From IMG/VR virus record IMGVR_UViG_3300013132_000303, positions 1-21,446 of that record: a stretch of DNA of 21,446 nt; one strand, given 5' to 3'. Source of the DNA: a virus. A program made the position numbers and the translations under genes. Under the pieces are notes generated by a model, which saw only the letters and a list, made by a program, of their open reading frames with translations, was not told where the DNA came from and did no database searches. Positions 17,606 to 21,446 of this stretch are shown in pieces (the first letter of the stretch is position 1; each line of letters opens with the position of its first letter).

Positions 17606-18093
17606 GAGGCAAGTGCCCGATCTACTCGACGCTTCATCGCACGGTAGGTAACTCCTGACGCACGGGCAAGCTCCGAGACCGTAACACCTCTTAGGTAAAG
17701 TTGTCCTGCCATAAGTGTAAGCTCAACGTTTGCGGTGAAGGAAGTTGAGGATGGAGTTGTCCGAGATCGGTAGCGTCTAGCCAGCGGTGAAAGTCTCGCG
17801 ATTCTCAACTGGTCGTCGTGTGGAATTCCTGGCGACTTGGGACGCTGTCTCACGGACCTGGGTTTCTTAACGGGAGGAACGGGTACGTTGCCAAGTGAGA
17901 CTACGGTCTCGGGAAGTTTCTTGACTACCCAGGACCGGATGGTGGATCTTCTGCGCGGTGGATTAAACGCGTCGGCGATGGACTGTAGCGTCCAGCCTGC
18001 CTCGCTGAGGTCCTGGACCCTTCGCCACAGAACTTCTCTTGTCAGGGTAGAGATAAGTTCCTGCTCGCTCTTTGGCAGATCCGGAGTATGCAT
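17602..18093 (-). CDS. Two-HTH DNA-binding protein, possible small terminase subunit
   Basis: This 163-aa basic protein has two helix-turn-helix segments: residues 33-57 (GWTLQSIADAFNPPRRRSTIRSW) and 136-158 (VTVSELARASGVTYRAMKRRVD). They are joined by a Pro/Lys/Arg-rich linker with many RxR pairs. It is the first gene after a non-coding boundary and leads the unit that continues into the portal. That is the usual place of the small terminase subunit, which binds the packaging site. A transcription regulator of the late operon is equally possible. The start codon is the ATG at 18093. Its Shine-Dalgarno is poor, and a TATGAT box ends 11 nt before it, so the transcript could be leaderless or nearly so. 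Confidence 0.65.
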   Translation of the reverse strand: MHTPDLPKSEQELISTLTREVLWRRVQDLSEAGWTLQSIADAFNPPRRRSTIRSWVVKKLPETVVSLGNVPVPPVKKPRSVRQRPKSPGIPHDDQLRIARLSPLARRYRSRTTPSSTSFTANVELTLMAGQLYLRGVTVSELARASGVTYRAMKRRVDRALAS

Positions 18094-18124
18094 GTAGATA
18101 CCGTATCATACTCTTTTTCCGTTG

Positions 18125-18155
18125 TGTACATTTTGCGGCGGTAATATGATGTACA
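18125..18155. promoter_or_regulatory. Inverted repeat, candidate operator
   Basis: TGTACAT and ATGTACA form a perfect 7-bp inverted repeat separated by 17 bp. Each arm contains the palindrome TGTACA. The site lies 32-62 bp upstream of the HTH gene start and overlaps the plus-strand promoter-like boxes. A dimeric regulator could bind here, possibly the adjacent HTH protein. Confidence 0.4.
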
Positions 18156-18219
18156 ATTTGGATTATTTGATACCTTAAGGTTAACTGCCTTGGACGTGAG
18201 AGACGGCCCCGTATAGGGA

Positions 18220-18241
18220 GAGACACTTTTCAAAACGTCTC
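18220..18241. other. Hairpin in the module boundary
   Basis: GAGAC and GTCTC enclose TTTT-C-AAAA on the plus strand, giving a 9-10 bp stem with a small internal loop. On the plus strand a CAACTATTTTT run follows, so it could end a short plus-strand transcript starting near 18157. It could also be part of a packaging-site structure. Confidence 0.35.
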
Positions 18242-18282
18242 CAACTATTTTTACAATAAAAAATAATTTTGCGATGCAGAAT

Positions 18283-18317
18283 AAAAAAGACCACGTACCG
18301 TGAGATACGTGGCCTTT
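18283..18317 (-). terminator. Intrinsic terminator of the lysis unit
   Basis: On the minus strand, CCACGTA and TACGTGG form a 7-bp stem, lengthened by A-U pairs at its base, around an 8-nt loop. It is directly followed by TTTTTT. It lies 14 bp after the stop of the peptidoglycan-binding gene and is the clearest terminator in the window. Confidence 0.88.
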
Positions 18318-18330
18318 GTAATGTTTTACG

Positions 18331-18807
18331 TTAGATAATAACGTTTACGTTTGAATCTCCTTCAAAGATTCTCTTAAAGGTCTCAGCGTCTACCTTTCCA
18401 GTGGACCTTAGTCCCTTGTCCTTCTGGAACTTCTCAACTGAGAGCATGGTTAACTCGCCAAGCCATCCGTCCTTGTCACCGGCTGCGTCCTTGTATCCTA
18501 GTTCCTCTAGGCGACGTTGCAGGTGATGGATGGTTAGTGACTTGCGCTCGTAGATATTTTTGTATACGCACTTGGCAAGATATACGTCGTCCTTGTCACC
18601 TTTTCCGACGACATGTTTCGCAGGGCTTACCGCGACAGGCGCAGGCTGGACCTCGGGAACGACAGGCTTAGGTTCCTCGACGATAACTACAGGCTCAGGC
18701 TTAGGTTCCTCAACCTTGACAGGTTCAGGAGCTGGTGCCGCAGGGATGTTGACTACCACCGACTCCGCAGGGGCATCGGTCTTGGTCTCTAGGTTTTCTT
18801 GTTCCAT
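18331..18807 (-). CDS. Peptidoglycan-binding protein (PG_binding_1-like)
   Basis: This 158-aa protein likely targets the host cell wall. Residues 18-62 are Pro/Glu/Val-rich with repeated VEEPKP units, a typical flexible linker. Residues 91-149 match the PG_binding_1 pattern: LTIHHLQRRLEELGY, then DGWLGELTMLSVEKFQKDKGL, then TGKVDAETFKRIF. No catalytic domain is present. It follows the transglycosylase gene by 17 bp, and AGGA lies 8 nt before the ATG. Catalysis and wall binding may therefore be split between two polypeptides. The gene ends at a strong terminator, which closes the lysis cassette. A virion-associated wall-binding protein is the alternative. Confidence 0.82.
   Translation of the reverse strand: MEQENLETKTDAPAESVVVNIPAAPAPEPVKVEEPKPEPVVIVEEPKPVVPEVQPAPVAVSPAKHVVGKGDKDDVYLAKCVYKNIYERKSLTIHHLQRRLEELGYKDAAGDKDGWLGELTMLSVEKFQKDKGLRSTGKVDAETFKRIFEGDSNVNVII
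18663..18711 (-). repeat. 16-bp direct repeat in the Pro-rich linker
   Basis: CAGGCTTAGGTTCCTC occurs at 18663-18678 and 18696-18711, 33 bp apart. It encodes the repeated EEPKP units. The near-identical DNA suggests recent duplication within the linker. Confidence 0.75.
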
Positions 18808-18824
18808 GTGTATATCCTAATCTA

Positions 18825-19391
18825 CTAGTTCGCGGCTGACTTAGGAAACTCCTGCATGAGCTGGGTTATCTTGTGCTCGTGCGCCGTGCCGTCGTATGCG
18901 TTTGGACCTAGGCCCCATGAGCCCCAGTCCTTACCGCCTTTTGTCATGTGAAACGCGATCTGCGCGTTTGTGACAGGGTCAAAGAGCTCCCTGTTTGTTT
19001 CGATGCCAAACTTATCACGACGTGCCGCACCGAGGTCTCCGATCATGTTGATCTGAAACAGCCCGTATGAGTTATCACCTGTGTCGGTGTTGTCGTTGTG
19101 AGCCACGGGGCGACCACCTGATTCCTTCTTGGTCACCGCCCAGGCAAGCTTAAGTTGCTTACCCTTGAAGCCCACCGCATCGAGAAGCTCGATGAGTTGG
19201 TCATCGTTGAGAGCCTTGGCTCCCTTGTACTTAACGAGTGGATCCGTTACTACCGACGGGGTAGGAATTGATCCGACCAGTTGTACTGTTGCCGAGCTTG
19301 AGTTTATGTTTAACACCATAAGTACCCCAAGCGTTAGTGCCGTAATATAGGCCGCTGTCGACATTGCCATTCCACGTATTGTGATTTGCAA
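18825..19391 (-). CDS. Lytic transglycosylase-like lysin with N-terminal membrane anchor
   Basis: This 188-aa protein probably cleaves the glycan strands of host peptidoglycan. I start it at TTG 19391, because AAGGAGG (19402-19408) lies exactly 10 nt upstream. The in-frame ATGs at residues 8 and 10 would be too far away. Residues 11-29 form a hydrophobic segment that could be a membrane anchor or signal-arrest-release helix. Residues 80-160 carry the SLT/lysozyme-like pattern: WAVTKKESGG with putative catalytic Glu90, NSYGLFQIN (residues 107-115), then DPVTNAQIAFHM and DWGSWG. The peptidoglycan-binding partner is encoded directly downstream. A virion-associated hydrolase is possible. The family call is good; the export mode is inference. 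Confidence 0.82.
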   Translation of the reverse strand: MQITIRGMAMSTAAYITALTLGVLMVLNINSSSATVQLVGSIPTPSVVTDPLVKYKGAKALNDDQLIELLDAVGFKGKQLKLAWAVTKKESGGRPVAHNDNTDTGDNSYGLFQINMIGDLGAARRDKFGIETNRELFDPVTNAQIAFHMTKGGKDWGSWGLGPNAYDGTAHEHKITQLMQEFPKSAAN

Positions 19392-19527
19392 CGCTAGTTC
19401 GCCTCCTTAGGTTAGGGATGGGACAACCTGGCAATACCGCACCAGGTTTCTTGCTGTCGCCGTGCTTCTCAGACCTTGGTCTGTCCTCTACCGCTTGCAC
19501 AGCGTGAGAGATAAGAAGGGTTGACAA
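19231..19527 (-). CDS. Possible overlapping 98-aa ORF upstream of and into the lysin gene
   Basis: A TTG at 19527 follows GGAGG (19535-19539) at a 7-nt spacing. The leader ACGGAGGACC-ACAT is nearly the same as that of the zinc-ribbon gene at 20547. The frame runs 98 codons and overlaps the first 161 bp of the lysin gene in another frame. The product is hydrophilic and Gly/Asn-rich in its second half, with no recognisable domain or membrane segment. It may be a real small protein, a translated leader that tunes lysin expression, or a chance frame behind a strong ribosome site. I favour translation of at least part of it but cannot show it. Confidence 0.3.
   Translation of the reverse strand: MSTLLISHAVQAVEDRPRSEKHGDSKKPGAVLPGCPIPNLRRRTSVANHNTWNGNVDSGLYYGTNAWGTYGVKHKLKLGNSTTGRINSYPVGSNGSTR
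19402..19408 (-). promoter_or_regulatory. Ribosome binding site of the transglycosylase gene
   Basis: A perfect AAGGAGG sits 10 nt before the TTG at 19391 and fixes that codon as the start. Confidence 0.8.
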
Positions 19528-19570
19528 TGTCGGTCCTCCGTCTCTCCGTAGTTAGGGCCCGGTTGGGCCG

Positions 19571-19587
19571 TTGGGATAACTATACCA
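19571..19587 (-). promoter_or_regulatory. Promoter-like element P3 (lysis unit)
   Basis: On the minus strand it reads TGG-TATAGT-TA-TCCCAA, an extended -10 box (19579-19584) with the same TCCCAA element as at P1 and P2, 2 nt downstream. It lies just before the ribosome site at 19535 and would drive the lysis genes. No good -35 box is visible. Confidence 0.6.
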
Positions 19588-19598
19588 TAGACCAGGTA

Positions 19599-19624
19599 AA
19601 ACAGGCACCCGCAGGCACCTGTTT
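19599..19624 (-). terminator. Hairpin terminator after the small membrane gene
   Basis: In minus-strand RNA, AAACAGGUGCC pairs with GGUGCCUGUUU over 11 bp (two G-U pairs) around a UGCG loop. On the plus strand the G-U pairs become A-C mismatches, so the structure is specific to minus-strand transcripts. The U-tract is short (UUUU, partly within the stem). It sits between the holin-like gene and promoter P3. Confidence 0.6.
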
Positions 19625-19644
19625 ATCCTAGTTTTTAGAGTTTT

Positions 19645-19815
19645 TTAGCTTCTCATGGCCAATAAGGCCGATGCAACCGAGGCTAACCCTAGGGCTAGGA
19701 CCAGGCTGCCGCTCTCAGGGGAACTGAGCGCCACCAGGACGGCAAGTAGAGCTGACCCGGCGGATATTATTGAAGGCCAGGCAAGGTCCCGCAGGACGAT
19801 CCAGAGGTAGCTCAT
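19645..19815 (-). CDS. Small two-helix membrane protein, possible holin
   Basis: This 56-aa protein starts at ATG 19815, overlapping the stop of the HTH gene as ATGA, and ends at TAA 19645. It has two hydrophobic segments: about residues 14-31 (PSIISAGSALLAVLVAL) and 37-53 (SLVLALGLASVASALLA). A short turn with SSPESG lies between them, and the C-terminus is short and basic (MRS). Size, topology and position just before the lysin genes suit a holin. Holins have no reliable motif and small phage membrane proteins are common, so the role is tentative. A hairpin terminator follows it. Confidence 0.6.
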   Translation of the reverse strand: MSYLWIVLRDLAWPSIISAGSALLAVLVALSSPESGSLVLALGLASVASALLAMRS

Positions 19816-20000
19816 AGAACTGACTTTGGTTTTCTTGTCTTACCCTTAAGTCGATCGGACGTGTTGCGTATCGGCGTGCCTGACTCCTGGATTAGCTTAC
19901 GGGCCTTGCCGTATGTAATTCCAAGTGCCTGGGCTACCTCAACTACGGACTTACCTGCCGTGTAGAGTGACGCGGCCTGGGTAGGTGTGATTGTTGTCAC
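19812..20000 (-). CDS. Small helix-turn-helix protein
   Basis: This 62-aa basic protein starts at GTG 20000 with AAAGGA about 6 nt upstream. Residues 6-36 form one clear HTH: TQAASLYTAGKSVVEVAQALGITYGKARKLI. Small hydrophobic helices flank the turn at ALGIT. The Lys/Arg-rich tail (SDRLKGKTRKPK) suits non-specific DNA contacts. The fold resembles Xis-, HTH_23- and Lsr2-tail-like domains, and also the second HTH of the protein at 17602-18093. It probably regulates phage transcription. It is coupled by ATGA to the holin-like gene. Confidence 0.7.
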   Translation of the reverse strand: MTTITPTQAASLYTAGKSVVEVAQALGITYGKARKLIQESGTPIRNTSDRLKGKTRKPKSVL

Positions 20001-20048
20001 TGTTTTTCCTTTCGTAGTTTCTTCGTTTTCACGCTAAACAGCAAGGTG

Positions 20049-20100
20049 CGCGAGCGCGTGACCGACTCGCGTGCCTCTATGAGCAAATTACTACTGCTCA
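20049..20100. other. Inverted repeats in a 97-bp gap
   Basis: Two short inverted repeats lie between the zinc-ribbon gene and the HTH gene: CGCGAG/CTCGCG (20049-20071) and TGAGCA/TGCTCA (20080-20100), the second including the stop codon. Neither is followed by a T-run. They could be RNA structures or an operator. I see no promoter boxes here. Confidence 0.35.
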
Positions 20101-20547
20101 AGACTTTTTGCCTTTTTCAGGCTTGGGAGGAGTTCTTCCATGGTTATTGCAAAGTATCTTTCCACCCCAGGCTCCTCTTGGCTTTAGGTTGTTGTCACAG
20201 TCACTGCCGTATCCAGCGGCATAACACTTAAGCTTCTCGGTTTTTCCGATGGCGGTGGTCAAGGCGACGAGTGCTCGCTTAGTTACGCTGTCCTTGATTA
20301 AAAATCCATCCTGCTCGTGACATCCGGCACATAGGTACTCGTTGCGCCGGTGAACTGGGTCACGAAACGCAGTTGGACTGCCACAACGGTCACAGTGCTG
20401 TACGAAGCGTATGTTTGCGATTAACCTCTTGTAGTCATCGGCGCACATAAGCTTATCGTCAATTTCATAGACGAGTACGTTTGTGTCACCGCACGAGGAA
20501 CAGGTGTCATACACGTAGCGCTGTTCACGCTGGTTTGTGCCTAGCAT
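20098..20547 (-). CDS. Cys-rich zinc-ribbon-type protein
   Basis: This 149-aa protein has ATG 20547 preceded by GGAGG at an ideal distance. Its Cys residues fall into at least three groups. Cys16/19 (CSSCGDTN) and Cys35 form one; Cys52/55 (CDRCGSP) and Cys73/76 (CAGCHEQDG) form a standard four-Cys zinc ribbon; Cys108, Cys117, Cys133 and His136 (CNNH) form the third. The C-terminus is a Lys/Pro-rich tail. Such multi-ribbon proteins usually bind nucleic acid or act as protein adaptors, but I do not recognise a specific family. It has its own promoter (P2) reading from within the end of the preceding gene. Confidence 0.7.
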   Translation of the reverse strand: MLGTNQREQRYVYDTCSSCGDTNVLVYEIDDKLMCADDYKRLIANIRFVQHCDRCGSPTAFRDPVHRRNEYLCAGCHEQDGFLIKDSVTKRALVALTTAIGKTEKLKCYAAGYGSDCDNNLKPRGAWGGKILCNNHGRTPPKPEKGKKS

Positions 20548-20564
20548 GTTGGTCCTCCGTATTC

Positions 20565-20605
20565 GTCCTTGGGAAGAATATATTCCTTATTCCTCTTCTT
20601 GTAAA
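20565..20605 (-). promoter_or_regulatory. Promoter P2 with -35, -10 and TCCCAAGGAC element
   Basis: On the minus strand TTTACA (20600-20605), a 17-bp spacer and TATATT (20577-20582) match the sigma-70 consensus well. They are followed after 2 nt by TCCCAAGGAC (20565-20574), which is identical to P1. The -35 box lies inside the 45-aa gene. The transcript would start just before the zinc-ribbon gene. Confidence 0.72.
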
Positions 20606-20724
20606 TCCTTTGGTTCATGTTTCTTCACTATTCCGGCAAGCTGTGGTCCCCACATGCGCTCGCCAGGTTTAAGGTTATCTTCCTTTTCACGACGCTTGTC
20701 GTCTAGGGAAAATACATTACTCAT
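20587..20724 (-). CDS. Small charged protein of 45 aa
   Basis: ATG 20724 overlaps the stop of the upstream membrane-protein gene as ATGA, and the gene ends at TAA 20587. The product is hydrophilic: an N-terminal SLDDKRREKEDN helix, a central GERMWGPQLAGIVKKHEP and an acidic LQEEE end. I recognise no domain. The tight coupling and absence of a competing frame support a real gene. Promoter P2 for the next gene lies over its last codons. Confidence 0.6.
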   Translation of the reverse strand: MSNVFSLDDKRREKEDNLKPGERMWGPQLAGIVKKHEPKDLQEEE

Positions 20725-20918
20725 TTCTTCCTTGGGTTAACTACGCCAAGTAAAGGTTCAAGTCGGATGGTGTTCTTCCTGTAGCGGTAGAACTTGACGG
20801 CGGCAAATCCAGCCGCGATGGCAAGAACTAGAAACACGTTGATCTCAAGCGCGAACAGGTCGCGTACGTAGATCGAAAAAAGACTTCCGTAGATGTCCAT
20901 GCTAAAAAGTGGGTCCAT
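20721..20918 (-). CDS. Small single-span membrane protein
   Basis: This is a 65-aa protein with a strong AAGGAGA 7 nt before ATG 20918. Residues 1-24 are amphipathic and acidic. Residues 25-44 (EINVFLVLAIAAGFAAVKF) form one membrane span, followed by a basic segment (YRYRKNTIRLE) expected in the cytoplasm. It follows another small membrane protein and is coupled to the 45-aa gene. A role in host-envelope modification or lysis control is possible but not shown. Family not recognised. Confidence 0.65.
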   Translation of the reverse strand: MDPLFSMDIYGSLFSIYVRDLFALEINVFLVLAIAAGFAAVKFYRYRKNTIRLEPLLGVVNPRKK

Positions 20919-20935
20919 GTTTGTTTCTCCTTATT

Positions 20936-21169
20936 TTATTTTTTGTTCGCGAACTCGGTGTCCGCGATGTCGTCCATTGCAGCCGCAAGAAGCATCGCAG
21001 GAAAGAATCCTAGGATGCCCATGATAACTGCACCAACGAAGGTTAGCAGGCTTTCGCCTGCGAAGAAAAACATCGCCGAGTAGATTACCCACACTGTAGC
21101 AACGAACTTCATTGCCACGGCGTATCTACGAAAACGATAACCTCTAAAGTTATTGATCTTGATCTTCAT
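20936..21169 (-). CDS. Small two-span membrane protein
   Basis: This 77-aa protein starts at ATG 21169 with AAAGGA upstream. It has a basic N-terminus (MKIKINNFRGYRFRRYA), two hydrophobic spans (about 20-37 and 41-64, the latter LLTFVGAVIMGILGFFPAML) and an acidic DDIADTEF tail. It is the first gene behind promoter P1. A two-span topology with a charged tail could suit a holin or a superinfection-exclusion protein. I do not recognise the family. Confidence 0.65.
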   Translation of the reverse strand: MKIKINNFRGYRFRRYAVAMKFVATVWVIYSAMFFFAGESLLTFVGAVIMGILGFFPAMLLAAAMDDIADTEFANKK

Positions 21170-21192
21170 GGGGAATTTCCTTTCGTCGTTTT

Positions 21193-21213
21193 GTCCTTGG
21201 GATAATTATATCA
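21193..21213 (-). promoter_or_regulatory. Promoter P1 with extended -10 and TCCCAAGGAC element
   Basis: The minus strand reads TGA-TATAAT-TA-TCCCAAGGAC, an extended -10 with a perfect TATAAT (21205-21210). It is preceded by a direct repeat TTCCTGATAT. No -35 match is visible. It lies 36 bp before the first codon of the two-span membrane protein gene. Confidence 0.72.
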
Positions 21214-21253
21214 GGAATATCAGGAAGAAGACTCCTACCGAAACACCGGGGCT

Positions 21254-21430
21254 TCAATAGGAAGCTTCTACCTTTATGACTTCCTCTAGCATGTCTAGTT
21301 TAGTGACTTCCTCTAGCATCTCTTTTAAGGCCTCAAGTTTTGCTCTGTGATACCTGCTTCTATTTCTGTCCGTATCAGTAAGCAAAAAGTCTGTGTGATA
21401 CTTAATCCTGTCAAGTATCTTTTCCCGCAT
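21254..21430 (-). CDS. Small charged protein with tandem 9-residue repeat
   Basis: The frame runs from ATG 21430 to TGA 21254 and encodes 58 residues. It is highly charged and predicted helical: MREKILDRIKYHTDFLL, then RNRSRYHRAKLEALKE, then MLEEVTKLD-MLEEVIKVE. The two final 9-residue units are encoded by a 27-bp tandem duplication. The frame remains open upstream to the window edge, so the true start could lie outside, although a GGA lies close to this ATG. Family not recognised; possibly a small regulatory or adaptor protein. Confidence 0.55.
   Translation of the reverse strand: MREKILDRIKYHTDFLLTDTDRNRSRYHRAKLEALKEMLEEVTKLDMLEEVIKVEASY
21277..21319 (-). repeat. 16-bp direct repeat, 27-bp period
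   Basis: TGACTTCCTCTAGCAT occurs at 21277-21292 and at 21304-21319. The 27-bp period keeps the reading frame and doubles the MLEEV motif near the C-terminus of the 58-aa protein. Confidence 0.75.
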
Positions 21431-21446
21431 AGAAAGATTTCCAAAC

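Larger units (their letters stand above)
18094..18330. other. Non-coding boundary between lysis and head modules
   Basis: These 237 bp hold no credible gene. From right to left they contain the intrinsic terminator of the lysis unit, an AT-rich run, a hairpin around 18220-18241 (GAGAC...GTCTC with TTTT/AAAA inside), a GGCCCC/TATAGGG patch, an inverted repeat TGTACAT...ATGTACA at 18125-18155, and a TATGAT just before the HTH gene. On the plus strand TTGTGT-17 bp-TATGAT (18122-18150) also looks like a promoter. A packaging-site or operator role is possible. Confidence 0.55.

Noticed and set aside
17963-18233. Two minus-strand frames of 63 and 87 codons over the module boundary
   Set aside because: They overlap the HTH gene or the inverted-repeat region, lack ribosome sites and have no domain.
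20001-20036. An 11-codon frame starting GTG and ending on the start of the HTH gene
   Set aside because: It is very short and Lys-rich because it covers the ribosome site region. A leader peptide cannot be argued from this alone.
1-21446. tRNA genes, CRISPR arrays, insertion sequences, integrase or attachment sites
   Set aside because: I looked for regular repeat-spacer arrays, cloverleaf-like segments, transposase motifs and recombinase motifs on both strands and saw none that I could support.

Overview
This window is one arm of a tailed double-stranded DNA phage or prophage. Every gene I can support lies on the minus strand, so transcription runs from right (about 21.4 kb) to left (position 1). 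The head-gene families (portal, capsid-maturation protease with its actinophage-type C-terminal domain, Glu/Ala-rich scaffold-capsid fusion, DUF1360-like membrane protein, CGSRLRSW-type protein) are those of actinobacterial phages. Moderate GC and frequent TTG/GTG starts would suit a moderate-GC actinobacterium such as a freshwater lineage. The host is an inference; no host gene, tRNA, integrase or CRISPR array is visible.

Layout in transcription order. (1) 21430-19645: small accessory genes, namely a 58-aa charged protein with a tandem 9-residue repeat, two small membrane proteins, a 45-aa protein, a Cys-rich zinc-ribbon protein, a small helix-turn-helix protein, and a two-helix membrane protein that could be a holin. 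(2) 19527-18331: a lytic transglycosylase-like lysin with an N-terminal membrane anchor and a peptidoglycan-binding protein, closed by a strong intrinsic terminator. (3) 18330-18094: a 237-bp non-coding boundary with hairpins and an inverted repeat. (4) 18093-16911: a two-HTH protein (possible small terminase), a conserved small protein and a DUF1360-like membrane protein, joined by 4-bp ATGA overlaps. (5) 16871-1: the head module, with portal, a 356-aa Cys-rich protein, a giant 1777-aa protein, a 332-aa protein with a six-Cys domain, a giant 1634-aa capsid-maturation protease, a scaffold-major-capsid fusion, and a second capsid-like protein cut by the window edge.

The head genes would work together as follows: portal nucleates the shell, the capsid protein carries its own N-terminal scaffold, and the protease removes that scaffold. 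The most unusual feature is the 1777-aa protein between portal and protease. Its C-terminal ~240 residues carry the full motif order of a protein-kinase-like (PI3/4-kinase/HipA/Fam20-like) fold, and an internal segment resembles a GNAT acyltransferase, so it may be a virion-borne multi-enzyme effector. A second novelty is a promoter-like element, TATAnT-NN-TCCCAA, found at identical spacing in front of three transcription units. No large terminase gene is in the window.
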